From positions 1 through 27,620 of the forward strand of contig CAKRNE010000025.1 in assembly GCA_934365945.1 (NCBI GenBank): a stretch of 27,620 nt of DNA, given 5' to 3'. The stretch comes from an uncultured Agathobacter sp. (GTDB lineage Bacteria > Bacillota > Clostridia > Lachnospirales > Lachnospiraceae). Positions 15,358 to 27,485 of the stretch are shown one piece after another. Made by a program: the position numbers and the translations under genes. Under the pieces are notes generated by a model. That model saw only the letters and a program-made list of their open reading frames with translations, did no database searches and had not been told where the DNA came from. Each line of letters begins with the position of its first letter. Positions within the stretch are counted from its first letter, which is position 1.

Positions 15358-15769
15358 CGCATTGCCGGGACTTGTATTTGGGATAGTTTTTTACGGAATT
15401 GTTGTGCAGCTTATTGGGGTATGGTTTGTCACAGACAAAATTTCATATTCTATCGGCTTATGGTATGGGATAGCGATAGCTGTTGGTATGGCTGTCAATA
15501 TCGCCACAGTCATATATGACGCGACCGTCGTATATGGACAAAAGGATGCCAATCGCAGGATCGTAGCAAAATCACTTTTAAGGTATATTGTTGTTGCGGT
15601 CCTGTTATTTATATTGGGGCTATTTAATTTTGGAAATCTGATAATGGCATTTGTTGGTATGCTGGGGCTCAAGGTTTCGGCGTATTTACAGCCTTTATTT
15701 ATGAAGGTGACAGACAGATTTTCCGGGAGAAGTGATGCATCTTCCGCCGGCGAAATGGAGACAGAGTAG
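15338..15769 (+). CDS. atpI: ATP synthase subunit I (AtpI)
   Basis: A 143-residue membrane protein with four predicted hydrophobic segments (about 10-30, 35-60, 75-95 and 100-118), matching the ATP synthase I family that acts as a c-ring assembly chaperone in several bacteria. It begins inside the 3' end of the atpZ-like gene in another frame, implying translational coupling, and is followed after 39 nt by atpB. The start is somewhat uncertain because the upstream GAGAAGG lies very close to the ATG. Confidence 0.75.
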   Translation: MLKRINDALPGLVFGIVFYGIVVQLIGVWFVTDKISYSIGLWYGIAIAVGMAVNIATVIYDATVVYGQKDANRRIVAKSLLRYIVVAVLLFILGLFNFGNLIMAFVGMLGLKVSAYLQPLFMKVTDRFSGRSDASSAGEMETE

Positions 15770-15808
15770 CAAAACAGCAGATAAACTTAATAAGGAGGAG
15801 GTGATAAT

Positions 15809-16546
15809 GTGAATCAGGCGATTTTACTGGAAAGTAACGCAGACAATATCGACTTTATGATCCATGGTATTTTTTCGATAAAGGTATTCGGTCAGGAGGT
15901 CTGGATTACCACATCGCATGCCTGTATCCTAATAGTGATGGCTCTTATGGTCATATTCGCTATAGTGGCAAACAGGAAGCTCAAAAAAGCAAAGGAAGTA
16001 CCGGACGGCTTTCAGAATATCATCGAGCTCATCGTAGAGATGCTCGACAATATGGTTGAGGGAACCATGGGTAAGTGGGCTCCGAGGTTTGTAAACTACA
16101 TCAGCACGATTTTTATCTTCATACTGATGAGTAATATCTCCGGTCTGTTTGGTTTAAGACCACCGACAGCCGACTACGGAACCACACTGGCGCTTGCACT
16201 TATTACATTTTTCATGATCAGATTCAATAAGGCTAAGCATCAAAGCGCAAAGGACATCTGGACCGGTATGTGTTCACCACTGCCGCCGTGGCTGCCTATA
16301 TGGGCACCAATCAACATTATCAGTGAGATTGCAATTCCTATCTCATTATCATTGCGTTTGTTCGCCAATGTATTGTCAGGAACTGTTATCATGGCGCTGG
16401 TATATGGTCTGCTAAGGTTTATAGCCATAGCGTGGCCGTCAGTACTGCATGTATACTTTGATTTGTTCTCAGGAGCGATTCAGACATATGTATTCTGTAT
16501 GCTGACAATGACATACGTTACACAGGCATGTGAGACGGATGAGTAA
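15809..16546 (+). CDS. atpB: ATP synthase F0 subunit a
   Basis: A 245-residue integral membrane stator subunit that forms the ion half-channels. The essential arginine is R183 in ISLSLRLFANVLSG, and the final helices GAIQTYVFCMLTMTYV are conserved. GTG start at 15809, backed by the strong AAGGAGGAGGTGAT ribosome site at 15792-15805. First structural gene of a complete eight-gene F-type operon in the standard order. Confidence 0.95.
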   Translation: MNQAILLESNADNIDFMIHGIFSIKVFGQEVWITTSHACILIVMALMVIFAIVANRKLKKAKEVPDGFQNIIELIVEMLDNMVEGTMGKWAPRFVNYISTIFIFILMSNISGLFGLRPPTADYGTTLALALITFFMIRFNKAKHQSAKDIWTGMCSPLPPWLPIWAPINIISEIAIPISLSLRLFANVLSGTVIMALVYGLLRFIAIAWPSVLHVYFDLFSGAIQTYVFCMLTMTYVTQACETDE

Positions 16547-16567
16547 AACTATAAGATGTATTTTTAG

Positions 16568-16834
<267 letters not shown>

Positions 16835-16899
16835 TATATTACGGTTTGCCGCAGAGGATTACCGTGCGGTGATACAGCCAACGGAAAGGAGAGTAAAAA

Positions 16900-17417
16900 T
16901 TGTTAGCACAGGGATATACATTTTTGTTTAATCTGGATGCGCAGTTGCTCTTTGATGTAGTGCTTTTGGCAATCGCAGTATTTTTCCTTTTCATGCTGAT
17001 GTCGTATCTGCTTTTCAACCCTGCAAGGAAGCTGTTAAAGGACAGACAGGACAGGATAGAAAACGATATAAACACAGCTGTTGCCGACAAGGAAAGTGCC
17101 GCAGCACTAAAGGCAGAGTATGAGGGAAAGCTTAAGGACATCGATAAAGAGGCCGAGGCTATTCTCACAGAGGCGAGACAAAAGGCGCTTAAAAACCAGA
17201 ACAAGATTGTGGATGATGCAAAGGAAGAGGCTTCACGCATCATAAAGAGAGCCAGAGAAGAGGCAGAGCTTGAGAAGAAGCATGCCATGGATGATATGAA
17301 GCAGGAGATGATACAGATAGCATCGCTTATGGCACAAAAGGCTGTCGCAGCTTCAATCACCACAGACATTCAGGATACACTCGTTGAAGAGACACTTAAG
17401 GAAATGGGAGAATCAAC

Positions 17418-17430
<13 letters not shown>
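16900..17430 (+). CDS. atpF: ATP synthase F0 subunit b
   Basis: A 176-residue peripheral-stalk subunit: one N-terminal membrane helix (about 13-40, ending LLFNPARKLLKDRQDRI) and a long charged, Ala/Glu/Lys-rich helical stalk to the C-terminus. TTG start supported by AAAGGAGAG at 16884-16893. The 3' end overlaps atpH by 13 nt. Confidence 0.95.
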
Positions 17431-19486
<2,056 letters not shown>

Positions 19487-19519
19487 ACGGTTGGATATTA
19501 GTAGAAGGCAGGTGGTAAA

Positions 19520-20380
19520 ATGGCTTCGATGCGAGACATAAAGCGCAGAAAAAGCAGTATTACAAGTACTCAGCAGATCACAAAGGCCATGAAGCTCGTT
19601 TCTACCGTCAAGCTGCAAAAGGCGAGAGCACATGCGGAGGCAACAGATCCGTATTTCAACTATATGTACAGGACAGTCAGCTCGATGCTTGCAAAGAGCG
19701 GCAATCTGGAGCACCCATACCTAAAGGCCGGTGATTCGCCAAGGAAGGCGGTAGTCGTTTTGACATCAAACCGCGGACTGGCAGGCGGATACAACAGCAA
19801 TATAGTAAAGCTCATCACACACGGAGACTTCAAAAAAGAAGAGCTCGACATATACGCTGTGGGAGCAAAGGGTGAGGAGCTGCTTACGTCAAAGGGCTAT
19901 CATATAGTAGAGAGTGCACCGGAGATGATGGAGGACCCGACCTACGAGGATGCGGCAGCACTTTGCAAAAGAGTGTTAAAGGCATTTACAGACGGTCAGG
20001 TGGGTGAGATTTACCTCGCATATACCCATTTCAAAAACACAGTCACACAGGAGGCGAAGCTCATAAAGCTATTGCCGGTGGAGCTGGATGAGAGTGGGGA
20101 TAATGAGAAAGAGGACTCCAATATTCTCATGAATTTTGAACCGAATCCTGAGGAGGCTTTGGAGCTTATTATACCAAAATATGTGACAAGCCTGTTTTAC
20201 GGAGCACTGGTGGAGTCGTTTGCCAGTGAAAACGGAGCCAGAATGCAGGCGATGGATTCTGCTACGAGCAATGCAGAGGATATGATCAGTGATCTGACAT
20301 TGAAATATAACAGAGCGCGTCAGGGCTCAATCACGCAGGAGCTTACTGAGATAATTGCAGGAGCTAATGCGATAGAGTGA
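19520..20380 (+). CDS. atpG: ATP synthase F1 subunit gamma
   Basis: A 286-residue central shaft subunit. The N-terminal helix (MRDIKRRKSSITSTQQITKAMKLVS) and C-terminal helix (NRARQGSITQELTEIIAGANA) that form the coiled-coil rotor are conserved, as is TSNRGLAGGYN. AGGCAGGTGG precedes the ATG. The stop codon lies inside the stem of a structured gap before atpD. Confidence 0.95.
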   Translation: MASMRDIKRRKSSITSTQQITKAMKLVSTVKLQKARAHAEATDPYFNYMYRTVSSMLAKSGNLEHPYLKAGDSPRKAVVVLTSNRGLAGGYNSNIVKLITHGDFKKEELDIYAVGAKGEELLTSKGYHIVESAPEMMEDPTYEDAAALCKRVLKAFTDGQVGEIYLAYTHFKNTVTQEAKLIKLLPVELDESGDNEKEDSNILMNFEPNPEEALELIIPKYVTSLFYGALVESFASENGARMQAMDSATSNAEDMISDLTLKYNRARQGSITQELTEIIAGANAIE

Positions 20381-20449
20381 TACACGCATATCCGGTCATG
20401 GGAAGACAGGCAGGTATGTCTGTGAATGGCCAAAAAGGCGAGTGTATCA
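20378..20449 (+). other. Structured intercistronic region between atpG and atpD
   Basis: A perfect 8-bp stem TGATACAC/GTGTATCA (20378-20385 with 20442-20449) that includes the atpG stop codon encloses two small hairpins (AGACA/TGTCT at 20404-20421 and GCC/GGC near 20429-20439), giving a three-way-junction-like fold. It has no U-tract, so it is not a terminator. It may tune translation or stability of the downstream beta-epsilon part. Confidence 0.5.
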
Positions 20450-20479
20450 TACGAATTAAAAAAGAAGGAGAAACTATAA

Positions 20480-21871
<1,392 letters not shown>

Positions 21872-21885
21872 TGTGAGGTGATTTC

Positions 21886-22293
21886 ATGGCAGATAACATT
21901 TTTGACATAGAAATAATCACACCGGACAGGGTGTTCTACAAGGGAGAGACAGATTTCCTCGAGTTCAATACCCAAAACGGAGAGATTGGTGTATACAAAA
22001 ACCATATACCGCTCACGACAGTGCTTGCACCGGGAATCGTGACTATCCATAATGGCGACGAGGAGAAAATAGCCGCAATCCATTCAGGCTTTGCGGAAAT
22101 ACTTGGAGACAAGGTCACATTTCTTGCAGAGCTTGCAGAGTGGCCTGATGAGATAGACGTGGATCGCGCACAGGCCGCAAAGGAGCGGGCAGAGCAGCGC
22201 CTTTCAAATCACACAGCAGAGATTGATGTGAAGAGAGCAGAGTTTGCACTCAGGAAGGCACTTATCAGAATAGATGTGGCACATCATATGTAA
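21886..22293 (+). CDS. atpC: ATP synthase F1 subunit epsilon
   Basis: A 135-residue regulatory subunit with an N-terminal beta-sandwich (ITPDRVFYKGETDFLEFNT, GEIGVYKNHIPL) and two C-terminal helices (from about residue 90) that can inhibit ATP hydrolysis. The gap to atpD is 14 nt and contains GTGAGGTGA. Last gene of the operon. Confidence 0.94.
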   Translation: MADNIFDIEIITPDRVFYKGETDFLEFNTQNGEIGVYKNHIPLTTVLAPGIVTIHNGDEEKIAAIHSGFAEILGDKVTFLAELAEWPDEIDVDRAQAAKERAEQRLSNHTAEIDVKRAEFALRKALIRIDVAHHM

Positions 22294-22297
22294 TTAT

Positions 22298-22339
22298 AAA
22301 ATCCCGGAATCTGCAGGTAAGCAGATTTCCGGGATTTTT
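22298..22339. terminator. Terminator of the atp operon
   Basis: A 16-bp GC-rich stem with one bulged base (22298-22313 with 22321-22337), 6-7-nt loop, flanked by an A-run and followed by TTTTT. It probably also serves the convergent pullulanase gene. The next 68 nt show nothing further. Confidence 0.9.
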
Positions 22340-22407
22340 AATATAAGACCGATAAATCATGAGTATTTGAAAGACTTATATCGGCACTTGGACTATTGAA
22401 GATGCGA

Positions 22408-25083
22408 TTATTTATTTGCTTTTTTCTTTACAACAAGAGCAACTCCTGCCACAACAACTACCGCAGCTGCGATCAGAACAATAACAATCGTCATGGACGC
22501 ACCATCCTGTTTTACAAGTACAAGAGCACTGATACCATCCATTGTATATTCGCCACCCTTGATTGTCTCGATTGTCTCAACACCGGCTTTCTGTCCGTTT
22601 ATGCAGACTTTCCATTTTCCTTCCGGAATTGTAACTTTTGCCTTGTCAGTGTTTGCATTAAAAAGAAGATACATCTCTTTAGCACTTTCACCTTTCTGAC
22701 CGCCCTTTATATTAATTCCTACAATATTATCCTCAAGTCCTTCTACGGATTTTACATATTTTTTCACATCCTCTGATGTAGATAATCGAAGTGCCGGATG
22801 TGCCTTTCTGAACTTAATAAGTCCCTTATAGTATTCAAATACATCTGCGTACTTCTTGTCAGATAATGTATCCCACTTAATGCTGTTTACTTCGTCTCCT
22901 GCATTGTATGAGTTTGAATTAAATGTTCCATTATCATTGACCTTTGTGCGAAGCATTTCCTCTCCTGCCTGCAAAAATGGTACACCTTCTGCAGTCATAT
23001 AAAATGCAGCTGCAAGATTATTCATCTTTATGATGTCCTCTTCACTCGAAGCTTTTTTAGAAACTGCAATTCTGTCAAAAAGTGTATTATTGTCATGGCA
23101 TGATGCATAGTTGATAATCTGGCTTGGCTCTTTGCTCCATGACTCGTTTGCCATGAATGAATCTGCCATTTTCTTCTCTGAATTTACTGCTCCTGATACG
23201 AATCCGAATGTTGCAGTATCAAATACGCTTCCTTTTAATCCATCACGCATATTATCGTTGAAAAATGCGAAATCCGGAGTGGAAGCTGAATTTACCTGTG
23301 TAGCCATTGTCACATTATCTTTTGTGACGCTGGTCTCCATTGTCCATCCTTCACCATAAAAAATGATATCCGGATGAGTCTTGTGTACTTCCTCTACAAT
23401 CTCATTAATTGTATCGGTATCTAAAAGTCCAACCAGGTCAAATCTAAAACCATCCATATGATATTCATCTGCCCAGTAGCATACGGAATCCACAATATAT
23501 TTCCGTACCATGTTTCTCTCGGATGCTGTATCATTTCCACATCCTGAGCCGTTTGAATACGAACCGTCTTCATTGATACGTGAAAAATATCCCGGAACAA
23601 GTTTATTGATACAGAAATCATCTGCACTCATAACATGATTGTATACCACATCCATTACAACGCTAAGTCCGTTATCATGCATAGACTTAATCATCTGTTT
23701 TGCCTCTTTTACACGCACATCACCATTGTGTGGATCTGTAGAATATGAACCCTCCGGTACATTGTAGTTAACCGGATCATATCCCCAGTTATATAAATTC
23801 GACTGATCGTTTCCTTCATCTACTGAACCAAAATCATAGATTGGAAGTAAATGCACATGTGTAACACCAAGTTCCTTAATATGATCGATTCCGGTTGAAA
23901 TACCATCTTTGGTCTTTGTTCCAGTCTCTGTCATTTCAAGGAATTTACCAACATTTTTTATGCCGGAACTTTTGTCTGCTGATAAATCACGCATCTGTAA
24001 TTCGTAGATGATCGCATCATTAATGCTTTCTCCTGCATGTGGATTGGTATCCTTATCCCATCCGTCAGGATTTGTTTCTTCAAGATTGATTACCATGGCA
24101 CGCTGTCCATTTACACCAGTCGTTCTGGCATATGGATCACAGGCTTCTTTTGTTGAATCGTCGATTGTTGAACTGTATGTGTAGTAGGTTCCATTTAAGT
24201 CCCCATCCACTTTTGCAACCCATGTTCCATTCTTATCGGCATTCATCTCAATGCTTTCTTTCGGCTCTTTATCGTCAGGATCTCCTGTCTCGTATAAATT
24301 AAGCATAACTTTCTTAGAAGTAGGTGCCCACACCCTGAATGTTGTGCTGTCCTTACTCCATGTAGCACCAAGATCATCACCATCATATGTATACTCATCT
24401 TCAAATTCTTTTGTTGAATATACGATTGGCATTCTGATATCACTTACGGTACCATCATATGTAATCTGGTAACTCTTTGAATTGTCAAGTTCCTCTTTCA
24501 GAGTAAGTGTATAGGTAGAATCATCTCCAGCTTTTACATCTGCTACCTGAATTTCCCCATTTTTACCTTCTACCTTAAAGGCAGTTTTAAGATCTCCTTC
24601 AATATCACCAGTCATAGTGGCTGTGATCGTCTTATCCCCATTGTACTTTGCAGTACTAAGCTTTATTCCCCTTACTGCATCATCGCCGTATTCCTTTGTG
24701 TAACCCTCAACACCTGATTCGACTTTAACGATCACAGTTCCTGATATCATTTCTGATATGTCAATGAACTGATCCTCGTCATAATCCTTCGCCCAATCCT
24801 TTGTTCTTACAATAAATCCTACGGAAGTCACACCGGCTGGAAGCTCAATTTTGGCAACTGTATCACCATCCTTAGCCTCTAAAGGATAGTCATTTCCTTC
24901 CTGTCCATCGCCCCACATCCATACAGACCATGGATCATAATCACCATCTGCCCTGTGATAATGAAATTCTATCACAGGTCCTCCATCCGCTTTGATCGGT
25001 ACCGCATCAAGTATTACAGTACTGATTGTCATGATAAGCATAAGAATTGCCATCCCCAATGCGCTTATACGTTTTCTTGTCAT
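22408..25083 (-). CDS. Secreted, membrane-anchored type I pullulanase (GH13_14)
   Basis: An 891-residue debranching enzyme hydrolysing alpha-1,6 links in pullulan, starch or glycogen at the cell surface. Order: signal peptide (MTRKRISALGMAIL..., probable cleavage after IKA near 34), CBM41-like starch-binding domain (about 36-130, FHYHRADGDYDPWSVWMWG), an intervening domain (about 140-225), CBM48 (about 235-330, FRVWAPTSKKV), GH13 barrel with YNWGYDP (431-437), DVVYNH (478-483), nucleophile D549 in GFRFD, acid E578 in YGEGW and D664 in SCHD, and a C-terminal beta domain. A final hydrophobic helix (about 863-885) with KKKANK anchors it; there is no LPXTG. The start at 25083 is chosen because AAGGGAG overlaps the upstream ATG at 25101. 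Confidence 0.93.
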   Translation of the reverse strand: MTRKRISALGMAILMLIMTISTVILDAVPIKADGGPVIEFHYHRADGDYDPWSVWMWGDGQEGNDYPLEAKDGDTVAKIELPAGVTSVGFIVRTKDWAKDYDEDQFIDISEMISGTVIVKVESGVEGYTKEYGDDAVRGIKLSTAKYNGDKTITATMTGDIEGDLKTAFKVEGKNGEIQVADVKAGDDSTYTLTLKEELDNSKSYQITYDGTVSDIRMPIVYSTKEFEDEYTYDGDDLGATWSKDSTTFRVWAPTSKKVMLNLYETGDPDDKEPKESIEMNADKNGTWVAKVDGDLNGTYYTYSSTIDDSTKEACDPYARTTGVNGQRAMVINLEETNPDGWDKDTNPHAGESINDAIIYELQMRDLSADKSSGIKNVGKFLEMTETGTKTKDGISTGIDHIKELGVTHVHLLPIYDFGSVDEGNDQSNLYNWGYDPVNYNVPEGSYSTDPHNGDVRVKEAKQMIKSMHDNGLSVVMDVVYNHVMSADDFCINKLVPGYFSRINEDGSYSNGSGCGNDTASERNMVRKYIVDSVCYWADEYHMDGFRFDLVGLLDTDTINEIVEEVHKTHPDIIFYGEGWTMETSVTKDNVTMATQVNSASTPDFAFFNDNMRDGLKGSVFDTATFGFVSGAVNSEKKMADSFMANESWSKEPSQIINYASCHDNNTLFDRIAVSKKASSEEDIIKMNNLAAAFYMTAEGVPFLQAGEEMLRTKVNDNGTFNSNSYNAGDEVNSIKWDTLSDKKYADVFEYYKGLIKFRKAHPALRLSTSEDVKKYVKSVEGLEDNIVGINIKGGQKGESAKEMYLLFNANTDKAKVTIPEGKWKVCINGQKAGVETIETIKGGEYTMDGISALVLVKQDGASMTIVIVLIAAAVVVVAGVALVVKKKANK

Positions 25084-25131
25084 TTGCTTTTCTCCCTTCA
25101 TTACGAAATTTTACGAAATTTCTTTTTGTAT

Positions 25132-25160
25132 AAAATAGCATATATTTTTATACTTTTCAA
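25132..25160 (-). promoter_or_regulatory. Likely pullulanase promoter
   Basis: On the minus strand: TTGAAA (25155-25160), 17-bp spacer, TATTTT (25132-25137). The leader carries a repeated TTTCGTAA (within 25101-25125). AT-rich surroundings make the -10 less certain. Confidence 0.5.
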
Positions 25161-25186
25161 GCCTAAATTGTATATTTTTGAGAAAA

Positions 25187-25216
25187 ACTGTTATTTTTTA
25201 CCATAACACTGTTATT
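25187..25216 (+). promoter_or_regulatory. Direct-repeat pair with LytTR/AgrA geometry
   Basis: ACTGTTATT at 25187-25195 and again at 25208-25216, gap exactly 12 bp (a tenth T is also shared). AgrA-type LytTR regulators bind two 9-bp direct repeats 12 bp apart. The second copy ends 7 bp before a plus-strand -35, and a LytTR regulator gene lies 300 bp downstream. The pair also lies upstream of the divergent pullulanase promoter. Confidence 0.55.
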
Positions 25217-25223
25217 TACGGTC

Positions 25224-25252
25224 TTGAAATCTGGAGAATCCCTGGCTATAAC
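25224..25252 (+). promoter_or_regulatory. Plus-strand promoter in the divergent region
   Basis: TTGAAA (25224-25229), 17-bp spacer, TATAAC (25247-25252). Transcription would begin near 25259, 260 nt before the regulator gene, with no well-supported ORF in between; it could make a long leader or a small RNA. Confidence 0.6.
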
Positions 25253-25326
25253 GATAAATATAAAAACGAGCAGCAAATATGGATAGTAAAGTAATAATAT
25301 CAACATGACGATATAGAAAATGCAGG

Positions 25327-25365
25327 GAAGCATTGTATTTCAAAGAGGTTGAGATACAGTGCTTC
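25327..25365 (+). ncRNA. 17-bp hairpin in the regulator leader, possible small RNA
   Basis: 25327-25343 pairs with 25349-25365 over 17 consecutive positions, two of them U.G pairs when read as plus-strand RNA, with a 5-nt loop AGAGG. There is no U-run on either strand, so it is not a normal terminator. It lies downstream of the promoter at 25224-25252. Confidence 0.45.
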
Positions 25366-25369
25366 TGCG

Positions 25370-25427
25370 GTTCTATAGGAGATAGTCGTTCTATGCGGAA
25401 AATAGTCATTTGATGCGGAGAATGATC
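25370..25427 (+). repeat. Three about 20-bp direct repeats before the regulator promoter
   Basis: Copies: 25370-25387 (18 nt), 25388-25407 (GTTCTATGCGGAAAATAGTC) and 25408-25427 (ATTTGATGCGGAGAATGATC); copies 2 and 3 agree at 14 of 20 positions. They are contiguous and end 16 bp before an extended -10 element, as expected for an activator array. A fourth copy follows the kinase gene (27496-27515). Confidence 0.65.
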
Positions 25428-25443
25428 GAGCGGAAGATTTGTT

Positions 25444-25452
25444 TGATATAAT
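25444..25452 (+). promoter_or_regulatory. Extended -10 promoter of the LytTR regulator gene
   Basis: TGATATAAT with TATAAT at 25447-25452 and no recognisable -35; the -35 zone is occupied by the third 20-bp repeat, which suggests activator dependence. Confidence 0.55.
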
Positions 25453-25519
25453 AAAGAGTGTCAGGTGAGATTTGTATGGTTTACAGGTATGAGAGAAATC
25501 AAAGACAGGAATGAAAAAT

Positions 25520-26227
25520 ATGAACATTATTATTTGTGATGACAGAATAGATGACAGAAAAAATCTGTCAGATTTGCTGTCAGACTATGGTGAAAAAAAG
25601 AATTATGAGTTTACTATTACAGAATATGAATCCGGAGAACAGTTATGCGAAGAACAATCGGTTTTGGAAGCGTGCCAGCTATTATTTTTGGACATCAATA
25701 TGCAGGGGATGGATGGGCTGAAAACAGCTATGAGGATCAAAGAAAAATATCCAAAACTTCCAGTTGTACTGGTGACGGCATACATGAATTACGCACTGGA
25801 TGGATATAAGGTGAAAGCAAGCCGTTTCCTGCTGAAAGATAACCTTGCAGACACCATAGAAGAATGTATGGATGATTTGATAGCAGAAATTAATAAAAAC
25901 CGTAAAATTCTCGAATTTCGTTTTGTGGAAGGAATGATAAAACTTTATGCAGATGACATCATTTATATAGAAACAGAGCTTCACAAAAATGTATTTTATA
26001 CAGAAAAAGGGACATTTCAGATTTATAAAAAACTGGATGAACTGGAAAACGAATTAAAGAATATGGGATTTGTGCGGGCGCATTTAAGTTTTCTTGTAAA
26101 TATGAAATACATTACCAAAATCAGCAGTTATGTGATGACACTTACGACAGGAAAAAAGATTCCGGTTCCCAAGGCACGATATGCACAGGTAAAGAGGGAA
26201 TATATGCTGTATAAGGGAGAAGAATAA
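25520..26227 (+). CDS. LytTR-family response regulator (AgrA-like)
   Basis: A 235-residue two-component regulator. The receiver domain (1-120) has acidic D7/D8, phospho-acceptor D58 in FLDINMQGMDG, T86 and a conserved Lys at 107. The LytTR DNA-binding domain (about 133-232) has YADDIIYIETELHKNVFYT, FVRAHLSFLVNMKYI and KKIPVPKARY. ATG at 25520 is preferred over 25511 because CAGGA (25506-25510) is then 9 nt away and the protein begins MNIIICDD. The kinase gene follows after 1 nt, so both are one unit. LytTR proteins of this type control peptide-signalling, bacteriocin or surface functions; the target here is unknown. Confidence 0.92.
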   Translation: MNIIICDDRIDDRKNLSDLLSDYGEKKNYEFTITEYESGEQLCEEQSVLEACQLLFLDINMQGMDGLKTAMRIKEKYPKLPVVLVTAYMNYALDGYKVKASRFLLKDNLADTIEECMDDLIAEINKNRKILEFRFVEGMIKLYADDIIYIETELHKNVFYTEKGTFQIYKKLDELENELKNMGFVRAHLSFLVNMKYITKISSYVMTLTTGKKIPVPKARYAQVKREYMLYKGEE

Positions 26228-26228
26228 C

Positions 26229-27485
26229 ATGACATTCTGGGTATTGGCATTTATTGCGGAAATGCTGGAAGTAAAAGGAACGCTATACTTTTTTGATACT
26301 TTTATGGGAAAAAGAGATGGCGGGTATAGGAACAGATATAGATTTTTTGTTTATTGCGGAGTGCTTTATCTGGTAGCAGTCACAGGGGCATGGATCGGGA
26401 TGTTAAAATGTATCCCGATTATACTGGTTATATCTTTCCTGAATCTGGCTTATTATGAGGTTTCTTTTCGGCAGAGTTTTCTATTTTCAATTATCAACTA
26501 TGTAATGCTTGTATTGGTCGATTATGTGACGTTTTTACTGGGAAGTGGCGGTAAGTTTACGGAAAAATGGTTTTTACAGGCACTGATATCAAAAACGGTT
26601 TTTATCATTCTGATGTTGTTTATCAGAAGATTTAGCAAAACAAGAAAAAGCTACGGGCTGATTACAGGAAAAGAATGGTTTCAGTTTTTCTGTGTTCCTG
26701 TATTTACAGTGGTCGGTTTCATTCTTATGTTTTATTCAGAAAACGATGATATGCAGAATGTATTTTTATTTCTTTCGGTGGGACTGGTTGCGATTAACCT
26801 TATCCTTATGGAGTTCATGCAGAATACCATTGAAAAAGAAGAGAAAATAAAAATTGTAGTGCTTACAGAACAAAATCAGAAAAACCGTATTGCAGATTAC
26901 CAGGATAGAGAAGAAATTTATGAGCGTCAGCGAAGAAAAATGCATGATTATAAAAATCAGCTTTCCACAATCCAGACATTGATAAAGAATGGACACACAG
27001 ATGAGGCACTTTCCTTTACGCAGAAGCTGACAGAGAGCATAGCAGTTGAGATGTCGGCAATCAACACGAACCATCCGGTGGTCAATGCTGTTTTAAACCA
27101 GAAGTACCGCAGCATGCAGGAGAAACACATAGCAGTGATCCTAAAAGTAGGGGATCTGCAGGAGATCTGTCTGGAGGAGGAAGAGATCGTGATCCTGCTC
27201 TCCAATTTACTGGATAATGCAATCCGGGAGAGTGAAAAAGTACTGAAAAATACCGGAAAAGCGGTCATTCATCTGAAATTAGAGTGCGAAGATCATAAAC
27301 TGATATTTGCGGTGCGAAATCCGGTGACAGAAAAGGTGGAAATTGAAAATGACACGATAAAGAGCAAAAGAGGGGATCATCACGGTATTGGGCTGTTAAA
27401 TGTAAAAGCAGTTGTGGATAAATATGGCGGTGATATGGTACTTTCCTGCGATGAAAATGAATTTAAGGCGGTGGTTATCCTGTAA
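26229..27485 (+). CDS. GHKL-domain sensor histidine kinase (AgrC-like)
   Basis: A 418-residue kinase. Residues 1-195 hold six hydrophobic segments and no large extracellular domain, the layout of peptide-sensing AgrC/ComD kinases. Residues 200-245 are a coiled coil with the phospho-accepting H239 in RRKMHDYKNQLS. The GHKL ATPase domain has the N box SNLLDNAIRE (N330) and the G box GIGLLNVKAVVDKYGG (386-401). The ATG at 26229 follows GGGAGAAG and is 1 nt after the regulator stop. The signal is unknown; no AgrB/AgrD pair is visible inside the window. Confidence 0.92.
   Translation: MTFWVLAFIAEMLEVKGTLYFFDTFMGKRDGGYRNRYRFFVYCGVLYLVAVTGAWIGMLKCIPIILVISFLNLAYYEVSFRQSFLFSIINYVMLVLVDYVTFLLGSGGKFTEKWFLQALISKTVFIILMLFIRRFSKTRKSYGLITGKEWFQFFCVPVFTVVGFILMFYSENDDMQNVFLFLSVGLVAINLILMEFMQNTIEKEEKIKIVVLTEQNQKNRIADYQDREEIYERQRRKMHDYKNQLSTIQTLIKNGHTDEALSFTQKLTESIAVEMSAINTNHPVVNAVLNQKYRSMQEKHIAVILKVGDLQEICLEEEEIVILLSNLLDNAIRESEKVLKNTGKAVIHLKLECEDHKLIFAVRNPVTEKVEIENDTIKSKRGDHHGIGLLNVKAVVDKYGGDMVLSCDENEFKAVVIL

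Noticed and set aside
16839..17369. 176-codon minus-strand Ser/Ala/Phe-rich ORF over atpF
   Set aside because: A shadow of the Lys/Glu/Ala-rich b-subunit coiled coil.
25370..25427. CRISPR array
   Set aside because: The repeats are contiguous without spacers, diverged, only about 20 bp, and there are no cas genes.
25279..25514. Short peptides (9-13 codons) in the regulator leader that might be AgrD-like signals
   Set aside because: None has both a good ribosome site and a signal-peptide-like composition; the one at 25476-25514 overlaps the regulator start but is only 12 residues and very polar.
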